Position numbers and translations under genes: made by a program
Part shown: positions 7,245 through 14,676 of the stretch, in pieces
How the letters are laid out: each line of letters begins with the position of its first letter
Numbering within the stretch: position 1 is the first letter of the stretch
Assembly (NCBI RefSeq): GCF_002939985.1
Contig: NZ_MDFM01000036.1
Span: forward strand, 1 to 34,661
Length of the DNA stretch: 34,661 nucleotides
Direction: 5' to 3'
Source: Xanthomonas hortorum pv. cynarae
GTDB lineage: Bacteria > Pseudomonadota > Gammaproteobacteria > Xanthomonadales > Xanthomonadaceae
Notes under the pieces: model-generated
Database searches by the model: none
Seen by the model: only the letters and a program-made list of their open reading frames with translations
What the model was told of the DNA's origin: nothing

Positions 7245-7871
7245 ATGCGAGAACTGAAACTGATGATGTCGGTGTCGCTGGACGGTTTTGTCAGCGGCCC
7301 GGCTGGCGAGATCGATTGGGTGTTCAACGGCGACCAGCAAGCCATCGCCTGGAAGGTGGAAATAGCCTGGAATGCCAGCCTGCACCTCATGGGCAGCGGC
7401 GTCTTTCAGGGCATGGCCGGCTTCTGGCCGACCGCCACCTCCCCATTCGCACCACCGATGAACCAGATTCCCAAAGCGGTCTTTTCGACGCAGGGTCCGG
7501 CCATATTGGAAGCTGCCGCCAAGGCACTCACCGATGCGCAGGCACTGGTCAACACGACGCCCGGAGGGCAGCTGCAGGCTGGTGCAGAAAGCTGGGCGCA
7601 GGCGTATGTAGCCAGCGGCGGGTTGGCCGATGAAGTGGCCGCACTCAAGGCGCAGGACGGCAAGCCGATCATCGCCCACGGTGGCGCGGCGTTCGCGCGC
7701 AGCCTCATTGCCCACAATTTGGTCGACGAATATGTTCTGGGCATTTATCCAATCCTGCTGGGCAGGGGCGCACCGATTTTCTGCGACTTACCCGCGCCGA
7801 TGCCACTGACATTGATCAGCTCAAAGATCTTTCCGAGCGGCTTTATGGCGCAAACGTATCGGCCTGCGTGA
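7245..7871 (+). CDS. Dihydrofolate reductase-family (RibD C-terminal-like) protein
   Basis: A 208-residue protein of the RibD C-terminal/DHFR fold, an NADPH-dependent reductase family. The N-terminus reads MRELKLMMSVSLDGFVSGPAGEI in the usual pattern of a first strand followed by S-x-D-G. GDEV-like elements and the C-terminal VDEYVLGIYPILLGRGAPIF are characteristic. GGAG lies upstream of the ATG at 7245. It is 182 bases after the HxlR gene on the same strand. Such proteins are common beside small regulators; the substrate is unknown and a role in folate or riboflavin synthesis should not be assumed. Confidence 0.8.
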   Translation: MRELKLMMSVSLDGFVSGPAGEIDWVFNGDQQAIAWKVEIAWNASLHLMGSGVFQGMAGFWPTATSPFAPPMNQIPKAVFSTQGPAILEAAAKALTDAQALVNTTPGGQLQAGAESWAQAYVASGGLADEVAALKAQDGKPIIAHGGAAFARSLIAHNLVDEYVLGIYPILLGRGAPIFCDLPAPMPLTLISSKIFPSGFMAQTYRPA

Positions 7872-8202
7872 GAGCAAGCCACGGGGGGAGCGTGACGTTC
7901 TTCATCGCCTCTGTGCTGCATCGCGTCGGCAAGCAGCTTTTTGTTGTTGCTTGCTTTCGAAAGTCAGATCGCCTCATTCAAGGGTGGTGTAACTCATTCC
8001 AACCCCACAAACGCCAACGCCCCGATCAAGTCGGGGCGTTGGTGCGATCTATCACTAAAACTCGGTAGCGCCGTTTGCGAAATAACGCTGCGAAGCAGCG
8101 CGTTATACAAGACAGCCAAACCATCGCCTCAGCGCGGCAGACGCAACGCCTGCCAGCAACGCAATCGAACCCTACTCAGCCGATACGACTCGGCCAATGG
8201 AG
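7872..8202. other. Intergenic stretch containing one hairpin
   Basis: Two + frames here lack ribosome sites and family features. The only clear structure is the perfect hairpin at 8014-8042, described separately. The stretch lies between a convergent pair, the reductase gene (+) and csbD (-). Confidence 0.5.
8014..8042 (-). terminator. Perfect 12-bp hairpin, possible terminator between convergent genes
   Basis: CCAACGCCCCGA (8014-8025) and TCGGGGCGTTGG (8031-8042) are exact inverted repeats with a five-base loop. On the minus strand the sequence after the stem reads CGTTTGTGGGG, a short T-stretch, so it may end transcripts from csbD. The + side lacks a T-run. A bidirectional role between convergent genes is possible. 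Confidence 0.45.
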
Positions 8203-8391
8203 TTACTTGGTCGACTTGGACGCGTCACGTACTTTGTCGGCCACTTCGCCGGCCTTGCTTTGCACCTTGCCGATATTCTTTTCGGCGGCGCCTTCCAGCT
8301 CGGTGCTCTTGTCGCCGGTGACGCGGCCGATGGCTTCCTTGACCGAGCCCTTGACCTGCTTGGCGGTACCTTCGATACGGTTCTTATCCAT
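8203..8391 (-). CDS. CsbD-family stress protein
   Basis: A 62-residue protein starting MDKNRIEGTAKQVKGSVKEA, which is the CsbD signature, followed by the usual GRVTGDKSTELEGAAEK. CsbD proteins are small, very soluble and induced by general stress; their molecular role is unknown. The ATG at 8391 follows a GAGA-type site, and the longer frame upstream is not family-like. A 29-base dyad (8479-8507) lies 87 bases upstream. The same dyad occurs between the PAS-LuxR regulator gene and the membrane-protein gene, so this gene is a likely target of that regulator. Confidence 0.85.
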   Translation of the reverse strand: MDKNRIEGTAKQVKGSVKEAIGRVTGDKSTELEGAAEKNIGKVQSKAGEVADKVRDASKSTK

Positions 8392-8478
8392 GGGACGTTT
8401 CTCGTAGTTGGGGAACCGGCTCAGTCTGTGCGGGCCGGTGTGAGCATGGTGTCGGCCCGCGCGGTGCCTGCCCACATG

Positions 8479-8507
8479 CGGATGCACCAGGGCGGCTAGT
8501 GCATCCG
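8479..8507. promoter_or_regulatory. 29-base dyad upstream of csbD, candidate operator
   Basis: CGGATGCAC (8479-8487) and GTGCATCCG (8499-8507) are perfect inverted repeats with an 11-base spacer CAGGGCGGCTA. It lies between csbD and the stop codon of the LuxR-type regulator. A near-identical copy in inverted orientation is at 10127-10155, differing only at the compensated arm position and one spacer base. It could be a regulator-binding site or, less likely, a hairpin terminator for the regulator; no T-run follows. Confidence 0.6.
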
Positions 8508-8523
8508 GCCCAGCTTGTGCCGC

Positions 8524-10044
8524 TCAGACCTTGCGCGCGGGCTTTTTGGTGCTGCGGCCGGCAAAGCCGCGCTCGCGTGCCCACACGATGGCTTCGCCGC
8601 GGCTGTGCACATCGATCTTGGAATACAGCGCGGCCACGTGGTTGCGCACGGTATTGGGCGCAACGCTGAGTTGCTGTGCGATTTCCTTGTCGGCCAGGCC
8701 TTCGGCGAGCAGGCCCAACACGTCACGCTCGCGTCCGGTGAGTTCTGCGATGCCGCAGCTCTGTGCCTGGCTGGGGCGATTGGCGCGGCGCACGTTGGCC
8801 AGCTTTTCCAACAGGGTCTGGCTGAACCAGGAGGCGTCCTGCATCACTTCTTCGATGGCGGCGACCAATTCCATCTCGGTGCGTTTGCGGTCGGTGATGT
8901 CCATCAGCGACAACAGGTAACACGGCACGCCGTGGATGCTCACCGTTTCGGCCGAGATCAGGCAATCGAGCTGCTCGCCATCCTTGCGCGCGATGGGGTA
9001 TTCCACATTGAGCATGCTGCCGCTTTGCTGCAGCGCGTGGCAGAACTGCTGATAGGCCTGGCGTGTAGGAAACAGGCCGATCTCTTCGATGGGTTTGCCG
9101 ATGATGTCTTCACTGGCGTACTGGGTGGTCTGCGCCACTGCGTCGTTGATTTCCACTATCTGCAAGGTGTCGGCATTGCAGATCAGCGTGGGCACCGGGG
9201 TGATGCGGAAGGCCTTGGCGAAGCGTTCTTCGCTTTGCCGCAAGGCCACCTCGGCGCGCCGCCGCGGCTCCAGGTCCATGAAGGTAAACAGCATGCAGGC
9301 TTCTTCGCCGATTTCGATCGGCTGGCCGGCCACCACCACCATCTTGGTGGTGCCATCGGGCAGGCTGAGTTCGGCCTGCATCTGCGGGATGGTGGTGCCC
9401 TCGTTGAGGCGTTCCAGCGCCAGCTCGCGGCGGTCGGCCAGTTCCAGCACATCGACCTCGAACACGCTCTTGCCCACCACCGCTTCGCGCGTGTAGCCGG
9501 TCATTTCCACAAAGCCCTGATTGACCTTGATATAGCGCTGATCGGCGAGCCGGCAGATCACCGCAGGCGCCGGGTTGGCGTTGAAGGTGCGTTCGAAGCG
9601 CTGCTCGGCGCTGGCCCAGTCGCTGGCGTCGGCGACGATCAGCACCAGGCAATCCGGCGCGCCTTGTGCGTCGGTCAGCACCAGGCTGCGCACGCGGTGC
9701 ACCCATTGCTCCTCAGTGCCGGCGCGCACCACTTCCACCACCACATCGTTGAAGACTTCGCCGGCGATGACACGGTCGATGGGGTAATTGCCCGCGCTCA
9801 GGCGATGGTTGTTGCGATAGCGCAGCTGGAAGCGCTCGCGGTATTCGCTCACCGTGGCGCCCAGGTCTTCCAGCACGGTGGCGCCATGCATGGCCAGCGC
9901 GGCCTCGTTGGCCCAGGTGATGGACTGATCCGGCTCTACCAGAATCACGCCTTCGCTCAGCCCGGTGATGATCTGCTGCAGCTGGCGGCGGTTGGTGGAC
10001 TGGGGCGGGCTGCTGGGCGGCGCGGTTTCACTCGCTGACGACAT
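8524..10044 (-). CDS. Triple-PAS sensor with LuxR-type DNA-binding domain
   Basis: A 506-residue cytoplasmic regulator. PAS domains are visible at about residues 20-130, 145-255 and 270-390, with typical elements such as ITGLSEGVILVEPDQSITW, VEMTGYTREAVVGKSVFEVD and YLLSLMDITDRKRTE. A short helical linker leads to a LuxR/GerE helix-turn-helix at about 430-486 (ELTGRERDVLGLLAEGLADK, then NTVRNHVAALYSKI). There is no receiver domain and no membrane segment, so the PAS domains probably sense a small molecule or redox state directly. The start at 10044 is the first in frame. The gene is divergent from the membrane-protein gene at 10222, and a dyad repeated upstream of csbD lies between them, suggesting autoregulation and a local regulon. 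Confidence 0.85.
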   Translation of the reverse strand: MSSASETAPPSSPPQSTNRRQLQQIITGLSEGVILVEPDQSITWANEAALAMHGATVLEDLGATVSEYRERFQLRYRNNHRLSAGNYPIDRVIAGEVFNDVVVEVVRAGTEEQWVHRVRSLVLTDAQGAPDCLVLIVADASDWASAEQRFERTFNANPAPAVICRLADQRYIKVNQGFVEMTGYTREAVVGKSVFEVDVLELADRRELALERLNEGTTIPQMQAELSLPDGTTKMVVVAGQPIEIGEEACMLFTFMDLEPRRRAEVALRQSEERFAKAFRITPVPTLICNADTLQIVEINDAVAQTTQYASEDIIGKPIEEIGLFPTRQAYQQFCHALQQSGSMLNVEYPIARKDGEQLDCLISAETVSIHGVPCYLLSLMDITDRKRTEMELVAAIEEVMQDASWFSQTLLEKLANVRRANRPSQAQSCGIAELTGRERDVLGLLAEGLADKEIAQQLSVAPNTVRNHVAALYSKIDVHSRGEAIVWARERGFAGRSTKKPARKV

Positions 10045-10126
10045 GGGGTGACCTCGGGTAACAACGGCGATGGAAACCAGGCAATGGAAACCAAGGGTGG
10101 CGGCACACGGTAGCCGCTGCCTGACG

Positions 10127-10155
10127 CGAATGCACTAGCCGCACTGGTGCATTCG
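10127..10155. promoter_or_regulatory. 29-base dyad between regulator and membrane-protein genes, candidate operator
   Basis: CGAATGCAC (10127-10135) and GTGCATTCG (10147-10155) are perfect inverted repeats with an 11-base spacer. Read on the minus strand it is CGAATGCAC, CAGTGCGGCTA, GTGCATTCG, almost the same as the copy at 8479-8507. It is 82 bases before the regulator start and 66 bases before the membrane-protein start, suitable for control of both. Confidence 0.65.
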
Positions 10156-10221
10156 GCTCAGGCACGGGCGCAGCACGCCTTACACACTGAGCACCCATTT
10201 CTACCGTTGTGAGGCACTCCC

Positions 10222-11205
10222 ATGGCACAGGTCGTTCGCCAGTTCACTCTCGCCCCCAGGATGTCGTGGGGCGCCGTGCTCGCCGGCTGCACCTTCGCGC
10301 TGGTGACCTATCTGACGCTGAGCGTGTTGGGCACCGCGATCGGTGCCTCCACCATCGACCCGCTGCGTGAAGCCAACCCGGTCAGCGGGCTGGGCACCGG
10401 TGCGGGGATCTGGCTGGCGTTGAGCACATTGATCTCGATCGGCGTAGGCGCGTTCGTCGCCGGCCGCCTGGCCACGGTACGCGGCGGGCTGCACGGTCTG
10501 TTGAGCTGGGCGGTCACTTCGCTGATCACCACATGGTTGGTGGCGGCGCTGGCCAGCAACGCGGTAGGTGCGGTGTCGGGCGTGGTCGGCAAGGGCTTGT
10601 CGCTCACCGGGCAGGGCATCGCCGCTGCGGCGCCAGCGTTGGGCAATGGGGTGCAGGATGAATTGAAGAAGCAGGGCATCGAGCTGGATTGGGGCGACCT
10701 GCGCGGCCAGCTGGACACGGTGCTGCGCCAGACCGGCAAGGCCGAGCTCGATCCTGAGCGTCTGAAGGATCAGGCCGAGAACGTGGGCGAAGACGGCAAG
10801 GTCACCGCCACCGATGCGGCGCAGACCCCGCAGGCCGCCTCGGACGAACTGGCCGCGTGGTTCGACCGTGTGCGTGCGCAGGCCAAGCCGGCCATCGATG
10901 CGGCCGACCGCGATGCGTTGATCAACCTGATCGTGGCGCGCACGGGTAAATCGCGCGCGGAGGCCGAGCAGATTGCCGACAACTACGCGCAGAGCTACCA
11001 GAAGGCCGTGGCCCAATACGAAGCGCTCAAGCGCACCGCCGAGCAGAAGGCGCGCGAGGCCGGCGATGTTGCGGCACGCGGCATCTCGCGCGCGGCCTGG
11101 AGCACCTTGGTGTTGTTGATCCTGGGCGCGGGCATTGCGTTTGCCGCCGGGCGTGCGGGTCGCCGCACCGATCCTGTTGTGATCGACCCGGTTGTTGGGG
11201 TGTGA
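10222..11205 (+). CDS. Membrane protein with helical periplasmic or cytoplasmic domain
   Basis: A 327-residue protein with three predicted membrane segments near the N-terminus (about 17-40, 58-80, 88-115) and one at the C-terminus (about 290-312). Between them is a long charged, probably helical region of about 170 residues. From memory, Xanthomonas homologues are annotated loosely as PhnA-like, which gives no functional information. GAGG lies upstream of the ATG at 10222. It is divergent from the PAS-LuxR gene with the shared dyad at 10127-10155, so it is probably under that regulator; an envelope-stress role would fit csbD being a co-target. A strong terminator follows at 11355. Confidence 0.7.
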   Translation: MAQVVRQFTLAPRMSWGAVLAGCTFALVTYLTLSVLGTAIGASTIDPLREANPVSGLGTGAGIWLALSTLISIGVGAFVAGRLATVRGGLHGLLSWAVTSLITTWLVAALASNAVGAVSGVVGKGLSLTGQGIAAAAPALGNGVQDELKKQGIELDWGDLRGQLDTVLRQTGKAELDPERLKDQAENVGEDGKVTATDAAQTPQAASDELAAWFDRVRAQAKPAIDAADRDALINLIVARTGKSRAEAEQIADNYAQSYQKAVAQYEALKRTAEQKAREAGDVAARGISRAAWSTLVLLILGAGIAFAAGRAGRRTDPVVIDPVVGV

Positions 11206-11354
11206 GATTTCTTGCCGAGGTGTCAGGTTGACGGTTGGGGAACCGTCGCCTGCTGCAAGGCGTCCTTGGTCCCAAGGTGCGCCGAGTTAGGAGTGACACT
11301 GAGCAAGCAACCGGGGTAACCCCTTCTCGGCGAAGGATGCCAAGACTCGCTCTC

Positions 11355-11389
11355 CACCGGGCCATCTAGGGATGGTCCGGTGTTTTTTT
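11355..11389 (+). terminator. Rho-independent terminator
   Basis: CACCGGGCCATC (11355-11366) pairs with GATGGTCCGGTG (11371-11382) with one G-U pair and a four-base loop, followed by seven T (11383-11389). It is the clearest terminator in the window and probably ends the membrane-protein transcript, 150 bases after that gene's stop. Confidence 0.85.
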
Positions 11390-11532
11390 GCGTGGAGATA
11401 TTGCGTGTTTGCCGCTGTGTGTTCTGGGCTTGGAAGTGGGTTGATAACTCGACTTTCTGTGTGCTTTTTTTTGCGGTTTGCGTTGACACTAGGTCTGCCG
11501 GTTTTGTGCGAGTGCTTCGGTCTGCTGCGGGC

Positions 11533-11634
11533 GCTTGCACGCGTACCGGCGTGGGACACGCCGCAAGTACGTCCGTGTAGGCTCTTACGCGGCATCCATG
11601 CCGCGTAAGGTCCCACGCCGGTACGCGTGCAAGC
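11533..11634 (+). repeat. Palindromic intergenic repeat, copy 1 (core type A, forward)
   Basis: Outer arms of 25 bases (11533-11557 and 11610-11634) are perfectly complementary. Between them is a core shared with other copies, ACGCCGCAAGTACGTCC then GTGTAGGCT, and an inner perfect 12-bp hairpin CTTACGCGGCAT / ATGCCGCGTAAG (11584-11609). The outer arm sequence (GCTTGCACGCGTACCGGCGT) is unlike the other copies. No transposase is encoded. Confidence 0.85.
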
Positions 11635-11708
11635 ACCTTCGGATGTTGTCGGTGGCTGATTGAAAAGCGACGGCATTGCTTGCCGATCAGCAGTTACGAA
11701 AAGTGGGG

Positions 11709-11815
11709 GCGCGGTGTCGTATCCGGGGGCGGGACCATGTGGCGGCATGGATGCCGCCACTGAGCCTCCACGGACGGATTCACGGCGTGTCCCGACACTG
11801 GATGCGGCACCGCGC
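11709..11815 (-). repeat. Palindromic intergenic repeat, copy 2 (core type B, reverse)
   Basis: The arms 11709-11735 and 11789-11815 are imperfectly complementary. The core is the reverse of copy 1 but with the B-type inner hairpin GTGGCGGCAT / ATGCCGCCAC. It lies 74 bases from copy 1 in opposite orientation. Confidence 0.75.
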
Positions 11816-12000
11816 ACAAGCCGAGCCCGCACATGACGCCTGCCAGTTTTACGCGACTGCTTTGTTCACCGAGGGCGCTTGCATGGACGCGATGAATCCG
11901 CATGCACGCTGACAGTCCCTTCGCGATACCTGTGCAGAAGCGTGCATCGATCGCTGCGCTGTACGCGTGTTTCAGACGTGTTGCGTCACCCGGCCGGCCC

Positions 12001-13170
12001 TCACTCCACGCTGGACGCTACCAGCCGCTGCCACAACGCAGCGTTGGCGTCGTTGTCCGGTTCCAACGTGGCCAGCACGCTCAGCGCATGGTCTTGATGC
12101 TCGGCACCGTGGCGAGCGAGCATGGCCAGCGCGGCGGCCAGCCGGCCGTAACGTAGCGCCATGCCGAGCGAGGTGGCCAGCAGGGTGGTGTCGTGTTCGG
12201 GGCGCTGCTCGTCCAGCGCGGTGCTCAGCGAGGCAGGCAGCTCCCAGGCGGTGGCGATGGTCTTGGCCACCGTGGCGGTGTGGCGTTCGACCAAGGCGGC
12301 GGCCACTTCCAGGCTGTAGGGCAGTGCCGGGCGTTCGGCGTAGGTGTCGCGCAATACGCGCAGGATCACCACCGCGCCCAGGCCTTGCAGCAGGCCGGCC
12401 AGCTGCGCCGACAAGGTGTCGCCGCCGCGCTCGCGCATGTAGGCGGCCGCTGCGGTGGCGGTGCGCAGGGCGTAATCCCACACCGCCGCCGGCAGGCGCG
12501 AGTACAGGCCGCCATCCAGGCTCAGCACTGGCTGCATGACCGCTGCGGCGACGATCTGGCGCACACCCTCGGTACCGATATGCACCACCGCCCGTTCCAG
12601 GCTTTCCAGCGGGCCGCCTTGCGGCCGGTACAGCGCGCTGTTGGCGATGCGCAACAGGTTGGCGGCCAGCGCCGGGTCCTGCGCGATGATCGCGGCGATG
12701 CCGCGGCCGGAGGCATCCGGGTCGTTGACCGCACGCATCAGCTGCGGCAACAGCTGCGGGCGGCGCGGCAATAGCTGCGGCCGCAGGTCGACGTGTTCGA
12801 GCGCGCTGGCCACCGCCGCCAGCACATCGGCCTGCGCAGGATCGACCGGCAGGCTGCCATCGGCCAGCGACGGGGTGGACATCACCGCGGCATACATGCG
12901 CCGCAGCAACGGGCGCATCGGTGGCGGCCCGGACGGCAATGGCTGCGGTGCAGGAGCGGTGTGCGCCTGCGTGTGCGCTTGCGCCTGCTCGTGCACAGGC
13001 GCCAGTTCCGGCGTGACCGTTGGCGCGGCGTGCGCACTGGACGCGATAGCCGCGGCAGCTGCGCTGATCGTTTGGGCACGATGGCGCAGCAGCAGCCAGG
13101 CAATGACACCGGCGAGTACCAAACCGGCAAGGAGTCCGGCAGCAAGCAGCAACACAATCACGGGCGTCAT
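12001..13170 (-). CDS. HDOD-domain protein with N-terminal membrane anchor
   Basis: A 389-residue protein. The start at 13170 (MTPVIVLLLAAGLLAGLVLA) gives a single membrane anchor at about residues 3-27; an in-frame start 41 codons further up has no ribosome site. A Pro/Ala/Gln/His-rich linker (about 35-85) is followed by an HDOD domain at about residues 135-330, seen in the helices around IAAIIAQDPALAANLLRIAN and LESLERAVVHIGTEGVRQIV. HDOD domains resemble HD phosphohydrolases but lack the catalytic HD pair and usually act as signalling or scaffold modules. A His at ERHTATVAK is not part of an HD motif. Tethering at the membrane is inferred from the N-terminus. Confidence 0.8.
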   Translation of the reverse strand: MTPVIVLLLAAGLLAGLVLAGVIAWLLLRHRAQTISAAAAAIASSAHAAPTVTPELAPVHEQAQAHTQAHTAPAPQPLPSGPPPMRPLLRRMYAAVMSTPSLADGSLPVDPAQADVLAAVASALEHVDLRPQLLPRRPQLLPQLMRAVNDPDASGRGIAAIIAQDPALAANLLRIANSALYRPQGGPLESLERAVVHIGTEGVRQIVAAAVMQPVLSLDGGLYSRLPAAVWDYALRTATAAAAYMRERGGDTLSAQLAGLLQGLGAVVILRVLRDTYAERPALPYSLEVAAALVERHTATVAKTIATAWELPASLSTALDEQRPEHDTTLLATSLGMALRYGRLAAALAMLARHGAEHQDHALSVLATLEPDNDANAALWQRLVASSVE

Positions 13171-13490
13171 GGGAATTCGTCTGAGCAGTGCTGCGACTAT
13201 CCGCGAAGCCGGTCGCGGCGGCAATGTGGGCGCGAGGAGCTGCCGCAGTGCAGCGGTGCGTGGCGTGTCTTCAGATTGACCGCTGCGCTGCACGTCACGC
13301 TAACGCAGCGGGGACCACTATGCGTCACCAGCTGTGCAGCCCTAGAGCATCTAGGCAGCTTAAAGGGTGCAGGCATCCGCAGTTGGACCATCTTTCACGA
13401 AGACACCGCGCATTGCGCGGTGTCTTCGTTTGTGTGTGGTGATGGACACGCGCGCTGGTTAGCGGGCACCGTCATCGCGGCACAACCGCG
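13171..13490. other. Intergenic stretch with a + strand hairpin
   Basis: Both flanking genes are on the minus strand, yet the only structures seen are a + strand promoter-like pair, TTGACC (13276-13281) and GCTAAC (13299-13304) with a 17-base spacer, and a perfect hairpin at 13398-13428 with a T-rich tail. An unannotated small RNA of about 125 bases would fit. No protein gene is seen. Confidence 0.35.
13398..13435 (+). terminator. Perfect 14-bp hairpin with short T-rich tail
   Basis: CGAAGACACCGCGC (13398-13411) and GCGCGGTGTCTTCG (13415-13428) are exact inverted repeats with a three-base loop, followed by TTTGTGTGT on the + strand. The minus-strand flank is A-rich rather than T-rich, so it is better as a + strand terminator, although no + gene is annotated upstream. 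Confidence 0.5.
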
Positions 13491-13802
13491 CTACAGCGTG
13501 CCCTGTTTCCACAGCCGCACGATTTCGGCCGGGGCATGTTCTTCGGGAATGCGCAGCGGCTCGCTGGCACCGTCCCAGGCGATGCTGAAATAGCGTCGGT
13601 CGCCGCCACCGGCCTGCGGGCGCGGCAGTGCATGCACCAGGCATTGGTCCAGCAGCGTGCGCAGGTGCAGGCGCTGCGCATCGTCCAGTTCATCCATCAC
13701 CAGTTGCCGCTCGCGGCGCATGGCCGGGAACGCGGCCACGCCGCCCTCGCGTGCAAGCCGCAGGGTTACGCCCAACTCCACCGGCGGCAACTGTGGACTC
13801 AT
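13491..13802 (-). CDS. Emfourin-type inhibitor of M4 (protealysin-like) peptidase
   Basis: A 103-residue protein starting MSPQLPPVELGVTLRLAREG. Emfourins are small cytoplasmic proteins that bind and inhibit protealysin-like M4 peptidases and are normally encoded next to them, as here. Family-like features are the RYFSIAWDG strand and the C-terminal EEHAPAEIVRLWKQG helix. The ATG at 13802 overlaps the TGA of the M4 gene (ATGA), implying translational coupling, and supports this start over the longer frame. The gene is intact while its partner has lost its active-site region, so its present target is uncertain. Confidence 0.8.
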   Translation of the reverse strand: MSPQLPPVELGVTLRLAREGGVAAFPAMRRERQLVMDELDDAQRLHLRTLLDQCLVHALPRPQAGGGDRRYFSIAWDGASEPLRIPEEHAPAEIVRLWKQGTL

Positions 13803-14566
13803 GCCAGCACGCCCACGTCGCGCCAGGCCTGTTGCACGGCGAGTGTCTTCACACTGGTGGGGCCGTAATCGGCGCTGGCGACGCTGACAGTGCGTGCGGC
13901 AAAGGTGGCGAAGTCCGCACCCGCAGCCAGTTCGCCACCGGTGAGCGTGCGGTACCAGATGCGGCCGGTTGTCTCCCACGCCGCGCCACCGATCGCCACC
14001 GCAGCGCGATAGAACGCGTGATTGGGAATGCCGGAGTTGTAATGCACGCCGCCATCGTCCTCTTGCGTGTTGACGTAGCCGGCCATGGTGGCCGGTTGCG
14101 GATCTTTGCCCAGCACCATCTGTTCGCCATCCCAGAAGGCGTTGTCGTAGCCGCGCTCGTAATGCACGCTGCCGATCAACGGCATGCCGGCGTCATCGAT
14201 CGAGTTGTGCCCGTACACCGTCTGGAAGAAATCATGCGTGGCACCGAGAGAGTCATACGCCTCGGTCACTGCCACATCGTCGGTGGCTGCAGCGCCTTCG
14301 TCGCGCACCAGGGTGCCGGGTAATGCGGTGCCGTGTTGCGCATCGTAAATACGCCGCTGCACCGCGTGCGTGGCCGGTGCGGCATCCGCGACGAGCGCCT
14401 CTGCACGTGCGAGCAGGCCACGCGCACGCTGCTGCCGCAGGAACGCGGTGATGTGGCGGGACAGCTGCGCGCAGTGGCGTGCATGCTCGGGCGCCGCCTG
14501 CGCCACATGGTCCAGCAAATACGGCGGCAGAATGCCGGCACGGCGCGGGGCGACGGACGCAGACAT
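13799..14566 (-). CDS. M4 metallopeptidase lacking the zinc-binding region (internal deletion)
   Basis: A 255-residue protein; protealysin-like M4 peptidases have about 340-350. The N-terminal propeptide-like ILPPYLLDHVA and the stretch FFQTVYGHNSIDDAGMPLIG, then YDNAFWDGEQMV, are normal. The next family element should be the HExxH zinc helix and the ExxxD glutamate, but the sequence jumps at about residue 151 (near 14113) to LGKDPQPATMAGYVNTQ and then GGVHYNSGIPNHAF, which normally lies some 90-100 residues later. His175 of the latter (the thermolysin His231 equivalent) is kept. The deletion is in frame and the reading frame is otherwise open. The product cannot bind zinc as a peptidase should. 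It overlaps the emfourin gene by ATGA. Confidence 0.85.
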   Translation of the reverse strand: MSASVAPRRAGILPPYLLDHVAQAAPEHARHCAQLSRHITAFLRQQRARGLLARAEALVADAAPATHAVQRRIYDAQHGTALPGTLVRDEGAAATDDVAVTEAYDSLGATHDFFQTVYGHNSIDDAGMPLIGSVHYERGYDNAFWDGEQMVLGKDPQPATMAGYVNTQEDDGGVHYNSGIPNHAFYRAAVAIGGAAWETTGRIWYRTLTGGELAAGADFATFAARTVSVASADYGPTSVKTLAVQQAWRDVGVLA

Positions 14567-14676
14567 AAGCGGTCTCCACAGTGGGATGCGCTCGCGACTA
14601 TGCCCAGGCCTGGTTTAGGAAAACGTTAGGCCGGCCCAGATCACACGCCTGTGGCGTGTTGCGATAGGTCTGGCGT

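Larger units (their letters stand above)
11206..12000. other. Repeat-rich intergenic region
   Basis: No gene is called in these 795 bases. The stretch holds a terminator (11355-11389) and two large palindromic repeats in opposite orientation (11533-11634 and 11709-11815). The frames that cross it are products of the repeats. Nothing recognisable is seen at 11816-12000. Confidence 0.6.

Noticed and set aside
8515..10038. Long + frame opposite the PAS-LuxR gene (507 codons)
   Set aside because: It is a high-GC shadow of the regulator; composition (Ala/Gly/His/Gln-rich) shows no domain and the minus strand encodes clear PAS and HTH domains.
11533..11815. CRISPR-like or IS-like reading of the palindromic repeats
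   Set aside because: Copies are dispersed singly or in pairs without regular spacers, and no transposase or cas gene accompanies them.
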